From contig DPZW01000146.1 of the NCBI GenBank assembly GCA_003536545.1, forward strand, positions 1 through 8,457: a stretch of 8,457 nucleotides of DNA, in the 5' to 3' direction. Shown in pieces: positions 1-6,449 of this stretch (its first letter is position 1; each line of letters begins with the position of its first letter). The notes under the pieces were generated by a model, which searched no databases, was not told where the DNA came from, and saw only the letters and a list, made by a program, of their open reading frames with translations. Source of the DNA: Rhodospirillaceae bacterium (GTDB lineage: Bacteria > Pseudomonadota > Alphaproteobacteria > UBA11073). The position numbers and the translations under genes were made by a program.

Positions 1-32
1 CCCTCTTCCCCTACAAGACGCTCTTCCGATCT
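1..32. other. Sequencing adapter contamination (Illumina TruSeq universal adapter end)
   Basis: Bases 1-32 match the 3' end of the Illumina TruSeq universal adapter (…GACGCTCTTCCGATCT) at 29 of 32 positions, with mismatches at 2, 8 and 16. The last 16 bases (17-32) match exactly. Genuine genomic sequence starts at about base 33. This is not biology: the membrane-protein reading frame continues through it only by chance, and the residues it encodes are artificial. The adapter sequence is recalled from general knowledge and was not searched. Confidence 0.95.
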
Positions 33-1758
33 TATCCGTCGACTGATGAATCCAAAAGATACCAGGCTTTCCGTCAGAATTGGTAAAGGTCACCTGCCGC
101 AAATGCTGCATCGCAAATTGAAAAACCGTATCATCCGGGCCTGGTGTTTTTTTAGTGGTTACAGATTTCATGAAGGACAGCAATTCCTTGCGCACCTTCT
201 CCGGCAATTCATCCACTTGATTTTGCAGGCCGATAAGCCCCATGACTTCAATCCCCTGAGGGGAATCCCATTTCACACTCATGGTCTCATTCGGGGCCAG
301 ATAATTTTGCACCGGCGGCATCATAATCACTAATAATCCAAATGCCGCTGCAACCATTATGACCAAGGCCGGGTTCAATTGTGTATCCCGGAAATTCAAC
401 CATTCTTTGGCCCACAGGCGGCGGACAACCTCAACCATTCCCGCGACGGCAGTCACTGCGCCAAACAGCAATAACATCTGCGTGGCAAAGGCATATTCAC
501 GTGTAATATAATAGACAAATGCATAACTGCTGTTGATTGCCCCAAACATAATGGCCGATAAAATGGCCATCAAAGCAAATTCCCCTGCCAGCCAGACACC
601 AAATAATAATCCCGCAAAGGCAACAAACAACATCCCCTGATTCCAGAATGACTGTTGCTTGTCATTAAAATTAAAAAAGATATTGCTGAAAATTCGTTGT
701 GAAATGGACTGCACCACAAAGCCGGAATCTTTTTCCCACAGCTGCAGAAAATCCTTTTTCATCGCATCATCCTGCGCCGCGTAATTGCCGAGGTTGTAAT
801 CCACACCCTGCGTGTCATGTGCGCGGGCAAATAGATACAAATCATTGTCTTCAAATCCATATGGATTGGGATGGCGGCCAAGGCCCTGAAACGCCGTATG
901 CCATGACATGCGCGTGGAATAGGATAGCTCACCACTTAGTGTTGTCGCTCGCAACACCATGCCGCCTGCGAATAACGCATAGGCCAGCACGGCATAAATC
1001 AGCCACGGCCGCAGGGTTTTTGAAAACAGGCAGGCGAATAAAAGAATGGGCGAAAAGACAAACCAGCTACTGCGAATCCATACGCCCGCACCTAAAACAA
1101 CACCGATGCCAATCGCAGATAAAATCAGAAATAACCGAGACGGATCTTCGCTGCGCGCCGCGCGGTAAAGCCACAGCAACCGCAGTAATGCAACCGTACA
1201 TATCAATCCATCCCAAAAATGATACCAGGGTGTCGCCGCGCCATAGGCAAAAATAATATTAGATGAATATAGAACGCCAGCAGTGACTGCGGGAAACCAT
1301 CCCCACCGGTAAAAAGTAAAATAGAGCGCAAATAAAACAACTGCGTCCAAAAATAACTGCAGCATCAGTGGGCGTTGCACCGTATCAGGAATAAAATAGA
1401 AAATATGCCGCGCCGCCCAGAACACCACGCCATAACCAGGATCCAGGGTTTGAAACTGGCGATATTCATCTGTGGGTTGCGGATCAGCCGGATAAGGCTC
1501 GCTGGATTTTGCATCCTTGTTCCGCATGATGCGTGAGATATTGACTTCGCCCAAGGGCCGGCCTTCATCCATGCTGATGGCCATATCATGGTAAATTTCC
1601 GTCATCGGATGCTTGCTGGGATTATCTGCGCGCTGATAGGTATGATAGGTGTAAACCCGCGTGCCAAACCATAGGGCAAAAACCAGAATAAAACCGGCGA
1701 CCATCAGCATGGTATGCCACGGCCTGAATTCCCCCTGCGCGTTTTGGAAATAATGCAT
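33..1758 (-). CDS. Polytopic membrane protein, probable GT-C-fold (GT39-like) glycosyltransferase, 3' end missing
   Basis: An uninterrupted minus-strand frame of about 575 genuine codons starts at the ATG at 1758 and runs off the contig edge. A GTG sits directly before that ATG, preceded by an in-frame TAG, so the start is fixed to within one codon; no convincing Shine-Dalgarno is seen. About a dozen hydrophobic segments are visible, near residues 15-34, 131-150, 154-170, 185-199, 208-226, 231-246, 250-267, 376-391, 393-408, 426-441 and 464-481. The layout suits GT-C glycosyltransferases: a first membrane helix, then a long loop with the acidic YHDMAISMDEG segment (about 56-66), then a DPGYGVVFWAARHIF segment (about 106-120) like the (P)PGY-plus-helix region of GT39/PMT-type enzymes. 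Such enzymes usually move sugars from polyprenyl-phosphate donors at the membrane. Family assignment is inference from topology and these motifs; an O-antigen-related or unknown membrane protein is the alternative. It diverges from the rRNA methyltransferase gene across 45 bases. Confidence 0.75.
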
Positions 1759-1803
1759 CACATATTGCTATACTTTTTTCGCGGGCCCCGGTAAAGCCAA
1801 GGC

Positions 1804-2556
1804 ATGAAGAAGAGCACCGGACCTCAGAAAATATGGCTTTATGGCTGGCATGCGGTTTTGGCGGCCTGGGCCAATCCTGCACGCCTCTGTCACCGCCTGT
1901 TGCTGGGGCTGGACAGTGCCAGGGAATTTCAGGAACGTGCAGTTGCCGATGCATCCCTCAAACGCCCCAAACCGGAATTTGCCGAGAAAAAGAAATTTGA
2001 ACAGATTTTAGGCAAGGGCGCAGTTTACCAAAATATCGCACTCGAAGTCACAGAACTCGAACCGCTGACGCTCGCAGACCTGAAACGTATGATTACCGTC
2101 CGCGGCCGTGCGAATTTTATTATGTTGGATCAGGTGACTGATCCGCATAATGTCGGTGCCATTATGCGATCCGCTGCCGCGCTGGGGGCAGATGCGATGA
2201 TTCTGCAAAACCGCCATACGCCTGACGCGCATGGTGCATTGGCCAAAGTGGCATCCGGCGCAGTTGAAATTTTGCCGATCTGCGAAGTCGTGAATTTATC
2301 ACGCGCGCTGGGGGAACTGGCGGAAGTCGGTTGCGTTGGTCTCGCGCTGGATGAACGTGCACCCGCCATTCATACAATCGATATTCCTGCATCGGTATGT
2401 CTGGTGATGGGCGCGGAAGGTGACGGTTTGCGGCCATCTGTGCGTGAAGCCTGTGGCCTGGCGGCATCCCTGCCAACCCGCGCGGATTTCGGGACGTTAA
2501 ATGTATCTAACGCGGCTGCGGTTGCCTTGTACGAATGCAATCGCCGTTCTATGTAA
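1804..2556 (+). CDS. rlmB: 23S rRNA (guanosine-2'-O-)-methyltransferase RlmB / TrmH family
   Basis: This 250-aa protein is a SPOUT (SpoU/TrmH) methyltransferase that transfers a methyl group from S-adenosylmethionine to a ribose 2'-OH in RNA. All three SpoU motifs are present. Motif 1 is LDQVTDPHNVGAIMRSA (about 108-124) with the conserved Asn116 and Arg122. Motif 2 is LVMGAEGDGLRPS (about 200-212). Motif 3 is TLNVSNAAAVALYE (about 231-244), which forms the knotted cofactor site. The N-terminal part starts with IWLYGWHAVLAA and fits the L30e-like RNA-binding substrate domain of RlmB, though it is short. RlmB modifies G2251 of 23S rRNA in E. coli; the exact target here is inferred, and other TrmH-family targets remain possible. 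Its start lies 45 bases from the divergent membrane-protein gene, and the SOD gene follows after 30 bases, so the two may be co-transcribed. The Shine-Dalgarno is weak: AAGG lies almost on the ATG. Confidence 0.9.
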   Translation: MKKSTGPQKIWLYGWHAVLAAWANPARLCHRLLLGLDSAREFQERAVADASLKRPKPEFAEKKKFEQILGKGAVYQNIALEVTELEPLTLADLKRMITVRGRANFIMLDQVTDPHNVGAIMRSAAALGADAMILQNRHTPDAHGALAKVASGAVEILPICEVVNLSRALGELAEVGCVGLALDERAPAIHTIDIPASVCLVMGAEGDGLRPSVREACGLAASLPTRADFGTLNVSNAAAVALYECNRRSM

Positions 2557-2586
2557 TAGAAAAGTTTTTAACATTGGAGAGATGAC

Positions 2587-3219
2587 ATGACCGCCTTAAC
2601 CCTGCCTACCCTGCCCTACGCGCTGGAAGCCCTGCAGCCTTATATGTCTGCGGAAACTTTGGAATATCATCACGGCAAGCATCACAAGGCTTATGTAGAT
2701 AAGGGAAATGAGTTGTTGAAAGGCACACATCTTGAAAATAAATCGCTCGATGAAATGGTGAAGGGATCTTTCGGCAAGCCAGAATTACAACCGCTGTTCA
2801 ATAATGTGGCGCAGCATTGGAACCACATGCATTTCTGGAACTGGATGAAACCTGGCGGCAGTGGCAAAGTCCCATCATCGATTGAAAAGAAAATTACCGA
2901 AGACCTGGGCGGCATGGAAAAATTCACAGCTGATTTCGCTGCTGCAGGCATGGGACAATTTGGTTCCGGCTGGTGCTGGCTTGCACAATGCCCAAAATCC
3001 GGGAAACTGGAAATCATGAAAACGCCGAACGGTGAAAATCCATTGGCGCATGGGAAAGTTGCACTGCTGGGCTGTGATGTGTGGGAACATTCCTATTACA
3101 TCGATTACCGCAATCGCCGCGCGGATTACCTCAAGGCTTTCACAGAAAGCCTGGTGAATTGGGATTACGTGCTGGAGCTATATGAAAGCGCGGCGCACCG
3201 CGACGCGGCGGCAGCGTAA
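2587..3219 (+). CDS. sodB: Iron superoxide dismutase
   Basis: This 210-aa enzyme converts superoxide to oxygen and hydrogen peroxide in the cytoplasm. The family pattern runs end to end: N-terminal LPxLPYALEAL…SAETLEYHHGKHHKAYV, then NNVAQHWNHMHFWNWM, then GSGWCWLA, then CDVWEHSYYIDYRN. By alignment with E. coli SodB the metal ligands are His28, His80, Asp164 and His168. The active-site Gln lies in the second helix (Gln76 of VAQHWNH), as in iron enzymes, rather than in the C-terminal domain as in manganese enzymes, so Fe is favoured; cambialistic use cannot be excluded. Length is only a little above the usual ~193-200 aa, with an extra Ala-rich tail (AAHRDAAAA). No signal peptide is seen. The start is well supported by GGAGA at 2576-2580, six bases before the ATG. 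The stop is two bases from that of the convergent flagellar gene. Confidence 0.96.
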   Translation: MTALTLPTLPYALEALQPYMSAETLEYHHGKHHKAYVDKGNELLKGTHLENKSLDEMVKGSFGKPELQPLFNNVAQHWNHMHFWNWMKPGGSGKVPSSIEKKITEDLGGMEKFTADFAAAGMGQFGSGWCWLAQCPKSGKLEIMKTPNGENPLAHGKVALLGCDVWEHSYYIDYRNRRADYLKAFTESLVNWDYVLELYESAAHRDAAAA

Positions 3220-3221
3220 CG

Positions 3222-3662
3222 TTAAACGTTTTTATTGATGCTGATGGAGCGTGGAGCTTCGTTTGGCATCAATGCGCCTGAATTGCCGTAAAACTGGCTG
3301 GTCACATGCTGCTGTGTGATGGTGGTTTTAATCAGATTCATCAAACGCTCACTATTGGTCAGGGCCATATCCAATTCCTTTTGATATTCCGCACTGAGGC
3401 TTGCAAACACAGCCTGTGAACTGCGCAAGGCTTCTTTGGTTTCTTCAGGCAATGCCGCCAACTCTTCACGGTTCTCAAATAAATGCTTCAACTGATTTTG
3501 ATAAAGATCCGTCAAAATCGGTTTGCGCTTCATAATCTCTTCGGCGGCTTTCACGTCGCGCGCGCGCAGGTGGCGAATTTCATCGCTGGTCTGCTTTTCC
3601 CACTCCGCATGGGTTTTCAAAAATGCATCCGCTGCATTCAATAATTGATTATCCTGGATCAC
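3222..3662 (-). CDS. flgN: FlgN-like flagellar export chaperone
   Basis: A 146-aa, almost wholly helical, charged protein with no membrane segment. It fits the FlgN family, cytoplasmic chaperones that hold hook-filament junction proteins FlgK and FlgL before export. The support is size, predicted long helices (residues ~1-110, rich in E, K, Q and L), a C-terminal tail with YGNSGAL…SISINKNV resembling FlgN tails, and position directly after the FlgJ-type gene in the flgI operon, where alphaproteobacteria commonly carry flgN. Sequence conservation in this family is low, so the name rests largely on context. The start is a GTG at 3662 that overlaps the stop of the upstream gene (GTGA, 3659-3662), so translation is probably coupled. 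Its stop lies two bases from that of sodB, which is convergent. Confidence 0.75.
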   Translation of the reverse strand: MIQDNQLLNAADAFLKTHAEWEKQTSDEIRHLRARDVKAAEEIMKRKPILTDLYQNQLKHLFENREELAALPEETKEALRSSQAVFASLSAEYQKELDMALTNSERLMNLIKTTITQQHVTSQFYGNSGALMPNEAPRSISINKNV

Positions 3663-4078
3663 GGTGTTTCACTTTCATCTGGAATGGCGGCCACATCAGC
3701 CGCGGGGTTTTGCTCTGAAATTTGTTGTAGGGCTTCCTGTTCCTGCATTTCCAGCATCTGCTTTTTCATGGCGTCCGCCAGGCCGATGCCGCCGCGCTGC
3801 GCCATCATTTTGCCATATTCATTAATCAACAGGCTGCGCATGGTTTCCTCTGCCGGACCACCACCAAACATCGGGTCGACTTCAACGCCTGCATACATGT
3901 GCGATAACATCTGCGACATATAAACTGCTTCGTAATCCTCAAATACCTTGTCAAATTCCTTGCTGTCCTTCGCACCTTGCCAATCGCGTGCATCCAGTGG
4001 ACGCAGCGGCGGTTTGGCCAGAAATGCATCGGCCCCTGCCGCCGGCGGCAAAGCAGCAGATGAATTGATATCCGTCAT
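3659..4078 (-). CDS. flgJ: Rod-binding protein, FlgJ N-terminal domain type (CheL-like)
   Basis: A 139-aa protein carrying the rod-binding domain of FlgJ. The core lies at about residues 42-112: FDKVFEDYEAVYMSQMLSHM, then DPMFGGGPAEETMRSLLINEY, then the hallmark GGIGLADAMKKQML. FlgJ binds the periplasmic flagellar rod and helps its assembly. The C-terminal muramidase domain of enterobacterial FlgJ is absent; the protein ends in a short acidic Gln/Glu-rich tail. This single-domain form is usual in alphaproteobacteria, where it has also been called CheL and a separate enzyme opens the cell wall. The first ~35 residues are low-complexity Ala/Pro-rich. The ATG shares one base with the flgI stop (TGATG, 4076-4080), and the gene overlaps flgN at its other end, so the three genes form a tight operon. 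Confidence 0.9.
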   Translation of the reverse strand: MTDINSSAALPPAAGADAFLAKPPLRPLDARDWQGAKDSKEFDKVFEDYEAVYMSQMLSHMYAGVEVDPMFGGGPAEETMRSLLINEYGKMMAQRGGIGLADAMKKQMLEMQEQEALQQISEQNPAADVAAIPDESETP

Positions 4079-5184
4079 CAGATAACCTCTATATCAGCCT
4101 GCATTGCGCCTGCTGCCTTGATTGCCTGAAGGATAGAAATAATGTCACGCGGCCCTACGCCCAGCGCATTCAATCCGCGCACCAGGTCTTGCAGGCTGAC
4201 ACTATCCGGCAGCACCGTCACTTTACGATCCGCCTGATCATCAATCTGAATGGTCGTGCGATCCACAATTTCAGTATCGCCCGTGGTTGAAAACGGCTGT
4301 GGCTGTGAAACCTGTGGGGCTTCGGTAATCCGTATGGTCAGGTTACCCTGTGAAATTGCCACAGTTGAAATCCGAACCTTCTCGCCCATCACGATCACGC
4401 CGGAGCTTTCATCAATAATCACCTTGGCAATCTGATCCGGTGTGATGGAAAGCTGTTCAATATTTGTGATCATTTTCACCCATTCTGCCTGTGATGCAGT
4501 GGGAATGGTTAAAACCACGCTGGATGGACTAATCGCCTGCGCTGAACCTGCACGCGTAAAGGCATTCACGGCATCTGCAATGCGGCTGGCCGTTGTAAAA
4601 TCTGGATTGCGCAGCGAGAGGCGCATCGCGCCCATCTGGGCCAGAGAAAACGGAATCTCGCGCTCCACAATCGCGCCATTGGAAACCCGGCCAGCGGTTG
4701 GCACGCCGCGCGTGACGGAACTTGCTGCACCCGTGGCAGAAATAGCGGCAGTTGCAACCGGCCCCTGGCCGACCGCATAAACTTCGCTATCTGCGCCCAT
4801 CAACGGCGTCACCAGCAATGTACCGCCCATCAGATTTTTAGCATCGCCCAATGCGGAAACATTTACGTCAATGCGTGAGCCCTGCGTCGCGAATGGTGGC
4901 AGCGTGGCTGTCACCATCACGGCCGCCACGTTTTTGGTTTTCAAATCAATGCCCCGGACATTCACACCCAGGCGTTCCAGCATCCCGTAAAGGCTTTGCT
5001 GCGTAAACGGCGCGTTTGTCAAACTGTCGCCGGTGCCGTTCAGGCCGACCACCAGGCCATAACCCACCAGCATGTTATCCCGCACGCCTTCAAAATCCAC
5101 GATATCCTTGATACGCGTCTCAGCCGCGCCCACGGGCGAAGCCAAAAAAATCATCCCTAAAATTAAACCGATCAAGCTTTTCAT
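4078..5184 (-). CDS. flgI: Flagellar P-ring protein FlgI
   Basis: FlgI is the periplasmic subunit of the P ring, the bushing that surrounds the flagellar rod in the peptidoglycan layer. The protein begins with a signal peptide (MKSLIGLILGMIFLASPVGA, cleavage near residues 20-21). The very conserved TRIKDIVDFEGVRDNMLVGYGLVVGLNGTGDS block follows, and the end is the family-typical VSLQDLVRGLNALGVGPRDIISILQAIKAAGAMQADIEVI region. Length of 368 aa is normal. An in-frame ATG exists at 5211, but I chose 5184. GGGGGA lies four to nine bases upstream of it, the signal peptide begins there, and the sigma-54 promoter at 5216-5233 predicts a transcript starting near 5206, downstream of the 5211 ATG. It is the first gene of flgI-flgJ-flgN and diverges from fliX. 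Confidence 0.97.
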   Translation of the reverse strand: MKSLIGLILGMIFLASPVGAAETRIKDIVDFEGVRDNMLVGYGLVVGLNGTGDSLTNAPFTQQSLYGMLERLGVNVRGIDLKTKNVAAVMVTATLPPFATQGSRIDVNVSALGDAKNLMGGTLLVTPLMGADSEVYAVGQGPVATAAISATGAASSVTRGVPTAGRVSNGAIVEREIPFSLAQMGAMRLSLRNPDFTTASRIADAVNAFTRAGSAQAISPSSVVLTIPTASQAEWVKMITNIEQLSITPDQIAKVIIDESSGVIVMGEKVRISTVAISQGNLTIRITEAPQVSQPQPFSTTGDTEIVDRTTIQIDDQADRKVTVLPDSVSLQDLVRGLNALGVGPRDIISILQAIKAAGAMQADIEVI

Positions 5185-5215
5185 GATTCCCCCAATAGGA
5201 TTATTCCACATATGG

Positions 5216-5233
5216 ATGCAGGAATCATGCCAA
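5216..5233 (-). promoter_or_regulatory. Sigma-54 (-24/-12) promoter of the flgI operon
   Basis: The minus strand reads TTGGCATGATTCCTGCAT. This matches the sigma-54 consensus TTGGCACG-N4-TTGCW, with GG and GC exactly ten bases apart and only two departures from the conserved positions. The predicted transcript starts near 5206, leaving a leader of about 22 bases before the flgI ATG at 5184, with GGGGGA inside it. Caulobacter transcribes comparable flagellar operons from sigma-54 promoters under FlbD and FliX, so this is expected biology. The enhancer-binding site was not identified. Confidence 0.8.
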
Positions 5234-5441
5234 TTCCCCCGTTTTATTTCCCTTGACTCCGCCCATATAATAGGATTATATTCATATCATGCGCGCCGTT
5301 CTAGACCAACGCGCATCGGCTCTGACCGCCGCGGCCTGTGTCTTGATGGCATGGGCTTAATCTGCGGCGCAGCCGGTTTGTCCATCAAGGGTTAATCCCG
5401 GGAACCAAGCATATTCAAATCACCTCAACCCACGGAAAACA

Positions 5442-5450
5442 TGATATAAT
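5442..5450 (+). promoter_or_regulatory. Extended -10 promoter of fliX
   Basis: TGATATAAT is a perfect extended -10 element (TGN-TATAAT). The hexamer seventeen bases upstream (ACCTCA, 5422-5427) is a poor -35, which extended -10 promoters tolerate. The predicted start is near 5457, giving a leader of about 40 bases to the fliX ATG. This implies housekeeping-sigma transcription of fliX, in contrast to sigma-54 for flgI. Confidence 0.5.
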
Positions 5451-5495
5451 CCAACAGCAAAAACACCATCACTATGCTAAAATGGCAGAATCGAC

Positions 5496-5918
5496 ATGGA
5501 TGTTTCACGAATTTCACGCACTGACAGTACCAAGGCCGCGGGCAAATCCGGCGGTGCGAAACGTGCTGGCGGTCCCGATTTTAAAAGCCTGGTCAATGTA
5601 GAGGAGGCCGAGGAGGCCGAAGCCGCACATGCCATTGGGGGCGTTCGCGGCATGGGCTCCTTATTGCTCGCGCAAGAATCCGGTGATGCACTCGAAGGCC
5701 GCCGTAAAAACCAGCAGCGCGCAAAACGCATTCTGGATGATCTCGAAGAATTGCAAATGGCACTTTTGACTGGCACAATTTCCGAAACCAAACTGCGATC
5801 CATTGCTCATGTGGTCGCACAGGAACGCGCACATGTGGATGACCCGGCACTCAACGCCCTGCTCGACGATATTGAGCTGCGCGCCGCCATAGAAATGGCC
5901 AAACTGGGATTTGCTTAA
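5496..5918 (+). CDS. fliX: Flagellar assembly regulator FliX
   Basis: This 140-aa cytoplasmic protein matches the alphaproteobacterial FliX family. A basic, Gly/Ser-rich start (MDVSRISRTDSTKAAGKSGG) is followed by a low-complexity Glu/Ala stretch (VEEAEEAEAAHAIGG, about 34-48). The conserved helical part follows, with GSLLLAQE, RRKNQQRAKRILDDLEELQMALLTG (about 69-93) and DPALNALLDDIELRAAIEMAKL near the end. In Caulobacter FliX links completion of early flagellar structures to activation of FlbD, the enhancer-binding protein for sigma-54 flagellar promoters, and it lies divergent to flgI as here. No strong Shine-Dalgarno is seen before the ATG, and no closer in-frame alternative start looks better. 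dksA follows 98 bases downstream. Confidence 0.93.
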   Translation: MDVSRISRTDSTKAAGKSGGAKRAGGPDFKSLVNVEEAEEAEAAHAIGGVRGMGSLLLAQESGDALEGRRKNQQRAKRILDDLEELQMALLTGTISETKLRSIAHVVAQERAHVDDPALNALLDDIELRAAIEMAKLGFA

Positions 5919-5937
5919 TCCCGCTGCGGCTAAGCTT
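5911..5937 (+). terminator. Hairpin at the fliX stop, possible weak terminator
   Basis: An outer GCTTA (5913-5917) pairs with TAAGC (5931-5935), and an inner CCG (5921-5923) pairs with CGG (5927-5929) around a CTG loop, with a small internal bulge. The fliX stop codon lies in the stem. No clean T-run follows, so it is at best a weak intrinsic terminator or a transcript-end stabiliser. Confidence 0.25.
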
Positions 5938-5940
5938 GCG

Positions 5941-5981
5941 TTGGTTTATCCCTTGCCCCGAATCCCCAAGGCGGCTATCTA
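5941..5981 (+). promoter_or_regulatory. dksA promoter region, sigma-70-like with overlapping sigma-54-like site
   Basis: TTGCCC (5953-5958) and TATCTA (5976-5981) are exactly 17 bases apart and would start a transcript about 30 bases before the dksA ATG. Overlapping it, TTGG (5941-5944) and TTGC (5953-5956) place GG and GC ten bases apart, as a sigma-54 promoter requires, but the CACG part of the -24 element is missing. The sigma-70-type reading is the more likely. Confidence 0.35.
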
Positions 5982-6016
5982 GGCCACATAAATTTTTGCC
6001 CCAGAGGTTTAAAAGC

Positions 6017-6448
6017 ATGGCCAATATCGTTGATCCGCACCTGTCACCCGATTACACACCGACTGAAAAAGAACCCTATATGAATCCCAAAATGCTGACT
6101 TACTTTCGTCAGCGTTTGCTGGATTGGCGGGATGAACTTTTAACGGAATCTGAAAATACGATTGATGCCCTGCGCGCCGAAGGCGGCATTCAGGAGCCTG
6201 ACATCAACGACCGCGCGACTGCGGAAATTGATCATGGTTTGGAACTCCGCACACGCGATCGTTACCGCAAGCTCATCAATAAAATTGAGCAGGCATTGGA
6301 ACGCATCGAAAAAGGTGAATATGGTTACTGTGAAGAAACGGGCGACCCGATTGGCGTGAAACGTTTGCTCGCGCGCCCGAATGCAACCCTATCTATCGAG
6401 GCCCAGGAACGCCACGAGAAGGAAGAGAAAGTAAAGCGGGACGATTGA
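6017..6448 (+). CDS. dksA: RNA polymerase-binding transcription factor DksA, cysteine-poor alphaproteobacterial type
   Basis: DksA binds in the secondary channel of RNA polymerase and, with ppGpp, adjusts rRNA and amino-acid promoter output. The 143-aa protein has the two-helix coiled coil (about 25-100) with the tip motif D62-x-x-D65-R-A67 (DINDRA), then the globular end KGEYGYCEETGDPIGVKRL. The zinc-finger cysteines are mostly replaced: the four positions read C105, T108, S126 and A129. This single-cysteine form is known from alphaproteobacteria such as Rhodobacter and implies little or no structural zinc. An in-frame ATG at 5936 would add 27 residues (MRWFIPCPES…) unlike DksA; I chose 6017, preceded by GAGG at 6004-6007 and beginning MANIVDPHLSPDY. 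The last ten codons and stop are repeated near 7556, and the convergent gene ends one base away, leaving no room for a terminator. Confidence 0.95.
   Translation: MANIVDPHLSPDYTPTEKEPYMNPKMLTYFRQRLLDWRDELLTESENTIDALRAEGGIQEPDINDRATAEIDHGLELRTRDRYRKLINKIEQALERIEKGEYGYCEETGDPIGVKRLLARPNATLSIEAQERHEKEEKVKRDD
6417..6448 (+). repeat. Direct repeat, copy 1: 3' end of dksA (possible attachment or recombination site)
   Basis: The last ten dksA codons (encoding EKEEKVKRDD; the repeat begins at the second base of the first) plus TGA. They recur in the same orientation at 7556-7587, with 27 of 32 bases identical (differences at 6423, 6433, 6436, 6445 and 6447). Similarity stops sharply at both ends of this interval. 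Confidence 0.7.
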
Positions 6449-6449
6449 T

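Larger units (their letters stand above)
5185..5495. promoter_or_regulatory. Divergent flgI/fliX control region (311 bases)
   Basis: This gap holds the flgI sigma-54 site (5216-5233) and the fliX extended -10 (5442-5450). Between them lie a TTGACT-N18-TATATT promoter-like pair on the plus strand (5253-5282), an ATG-to-stop mini-frame of 23 codons (5289-5360), and an inverted repeat with 8-base perfect arms (CTTGATGG 5342-5349, CCATCAAG 5382-5389). The loop of that repeat contains a smaller CTGC/GCAG hairpin (5362-5372). The repeat lies roughly 135-185 bases upstream of the predicted flgI transcript start, a plausible place for an enhancer-binding protein such as FlbD, but I cannot match it to a known FlbD site. 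No TTAA-N7-TTAA CtrA box is present. Confidence 0.6.

Noticed and set aside
699..1256. A 185-codon plus-strand open frame opposite the membrane protein gene
   Set aside because: The protein is Cys/His/Arg-rich and unlike any family, and it lies wholly antisense to a frame with clear membrane helices and glycosyltransferase-like motifs.
1744..1774. TTGGAA-N19-TATACT as a promoter for the rRNA methyltransferase gene
   Set aside because: The spacing of 19 is long and the -35 is poor; the TATACT at 1769-1774 may be real but cannot be supported further.
3218..3233. AACGT-TAA-ACGTT hairpin followed by T3 between sodB and flgN
   Set aside because: The stem is five AT-leaning pairs and the T-run is three bases, too weak to call a terminator, though it spans both stop codons.
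5185..5211. Upstream flgI start (MWNNPIGG…)
   Set aside because: It lies upstream of the predicted sigma-54 transcript start, has no Shine-Dalgarno, and would put nine polar residues before the signal peptide.
5936..6016. Upstream dksA start (MRWFIPCPES…)
   Set aside because: The extension overlaps the promoter elements and does not resemble DksA; the ATG at 6017 has a GAGG site.
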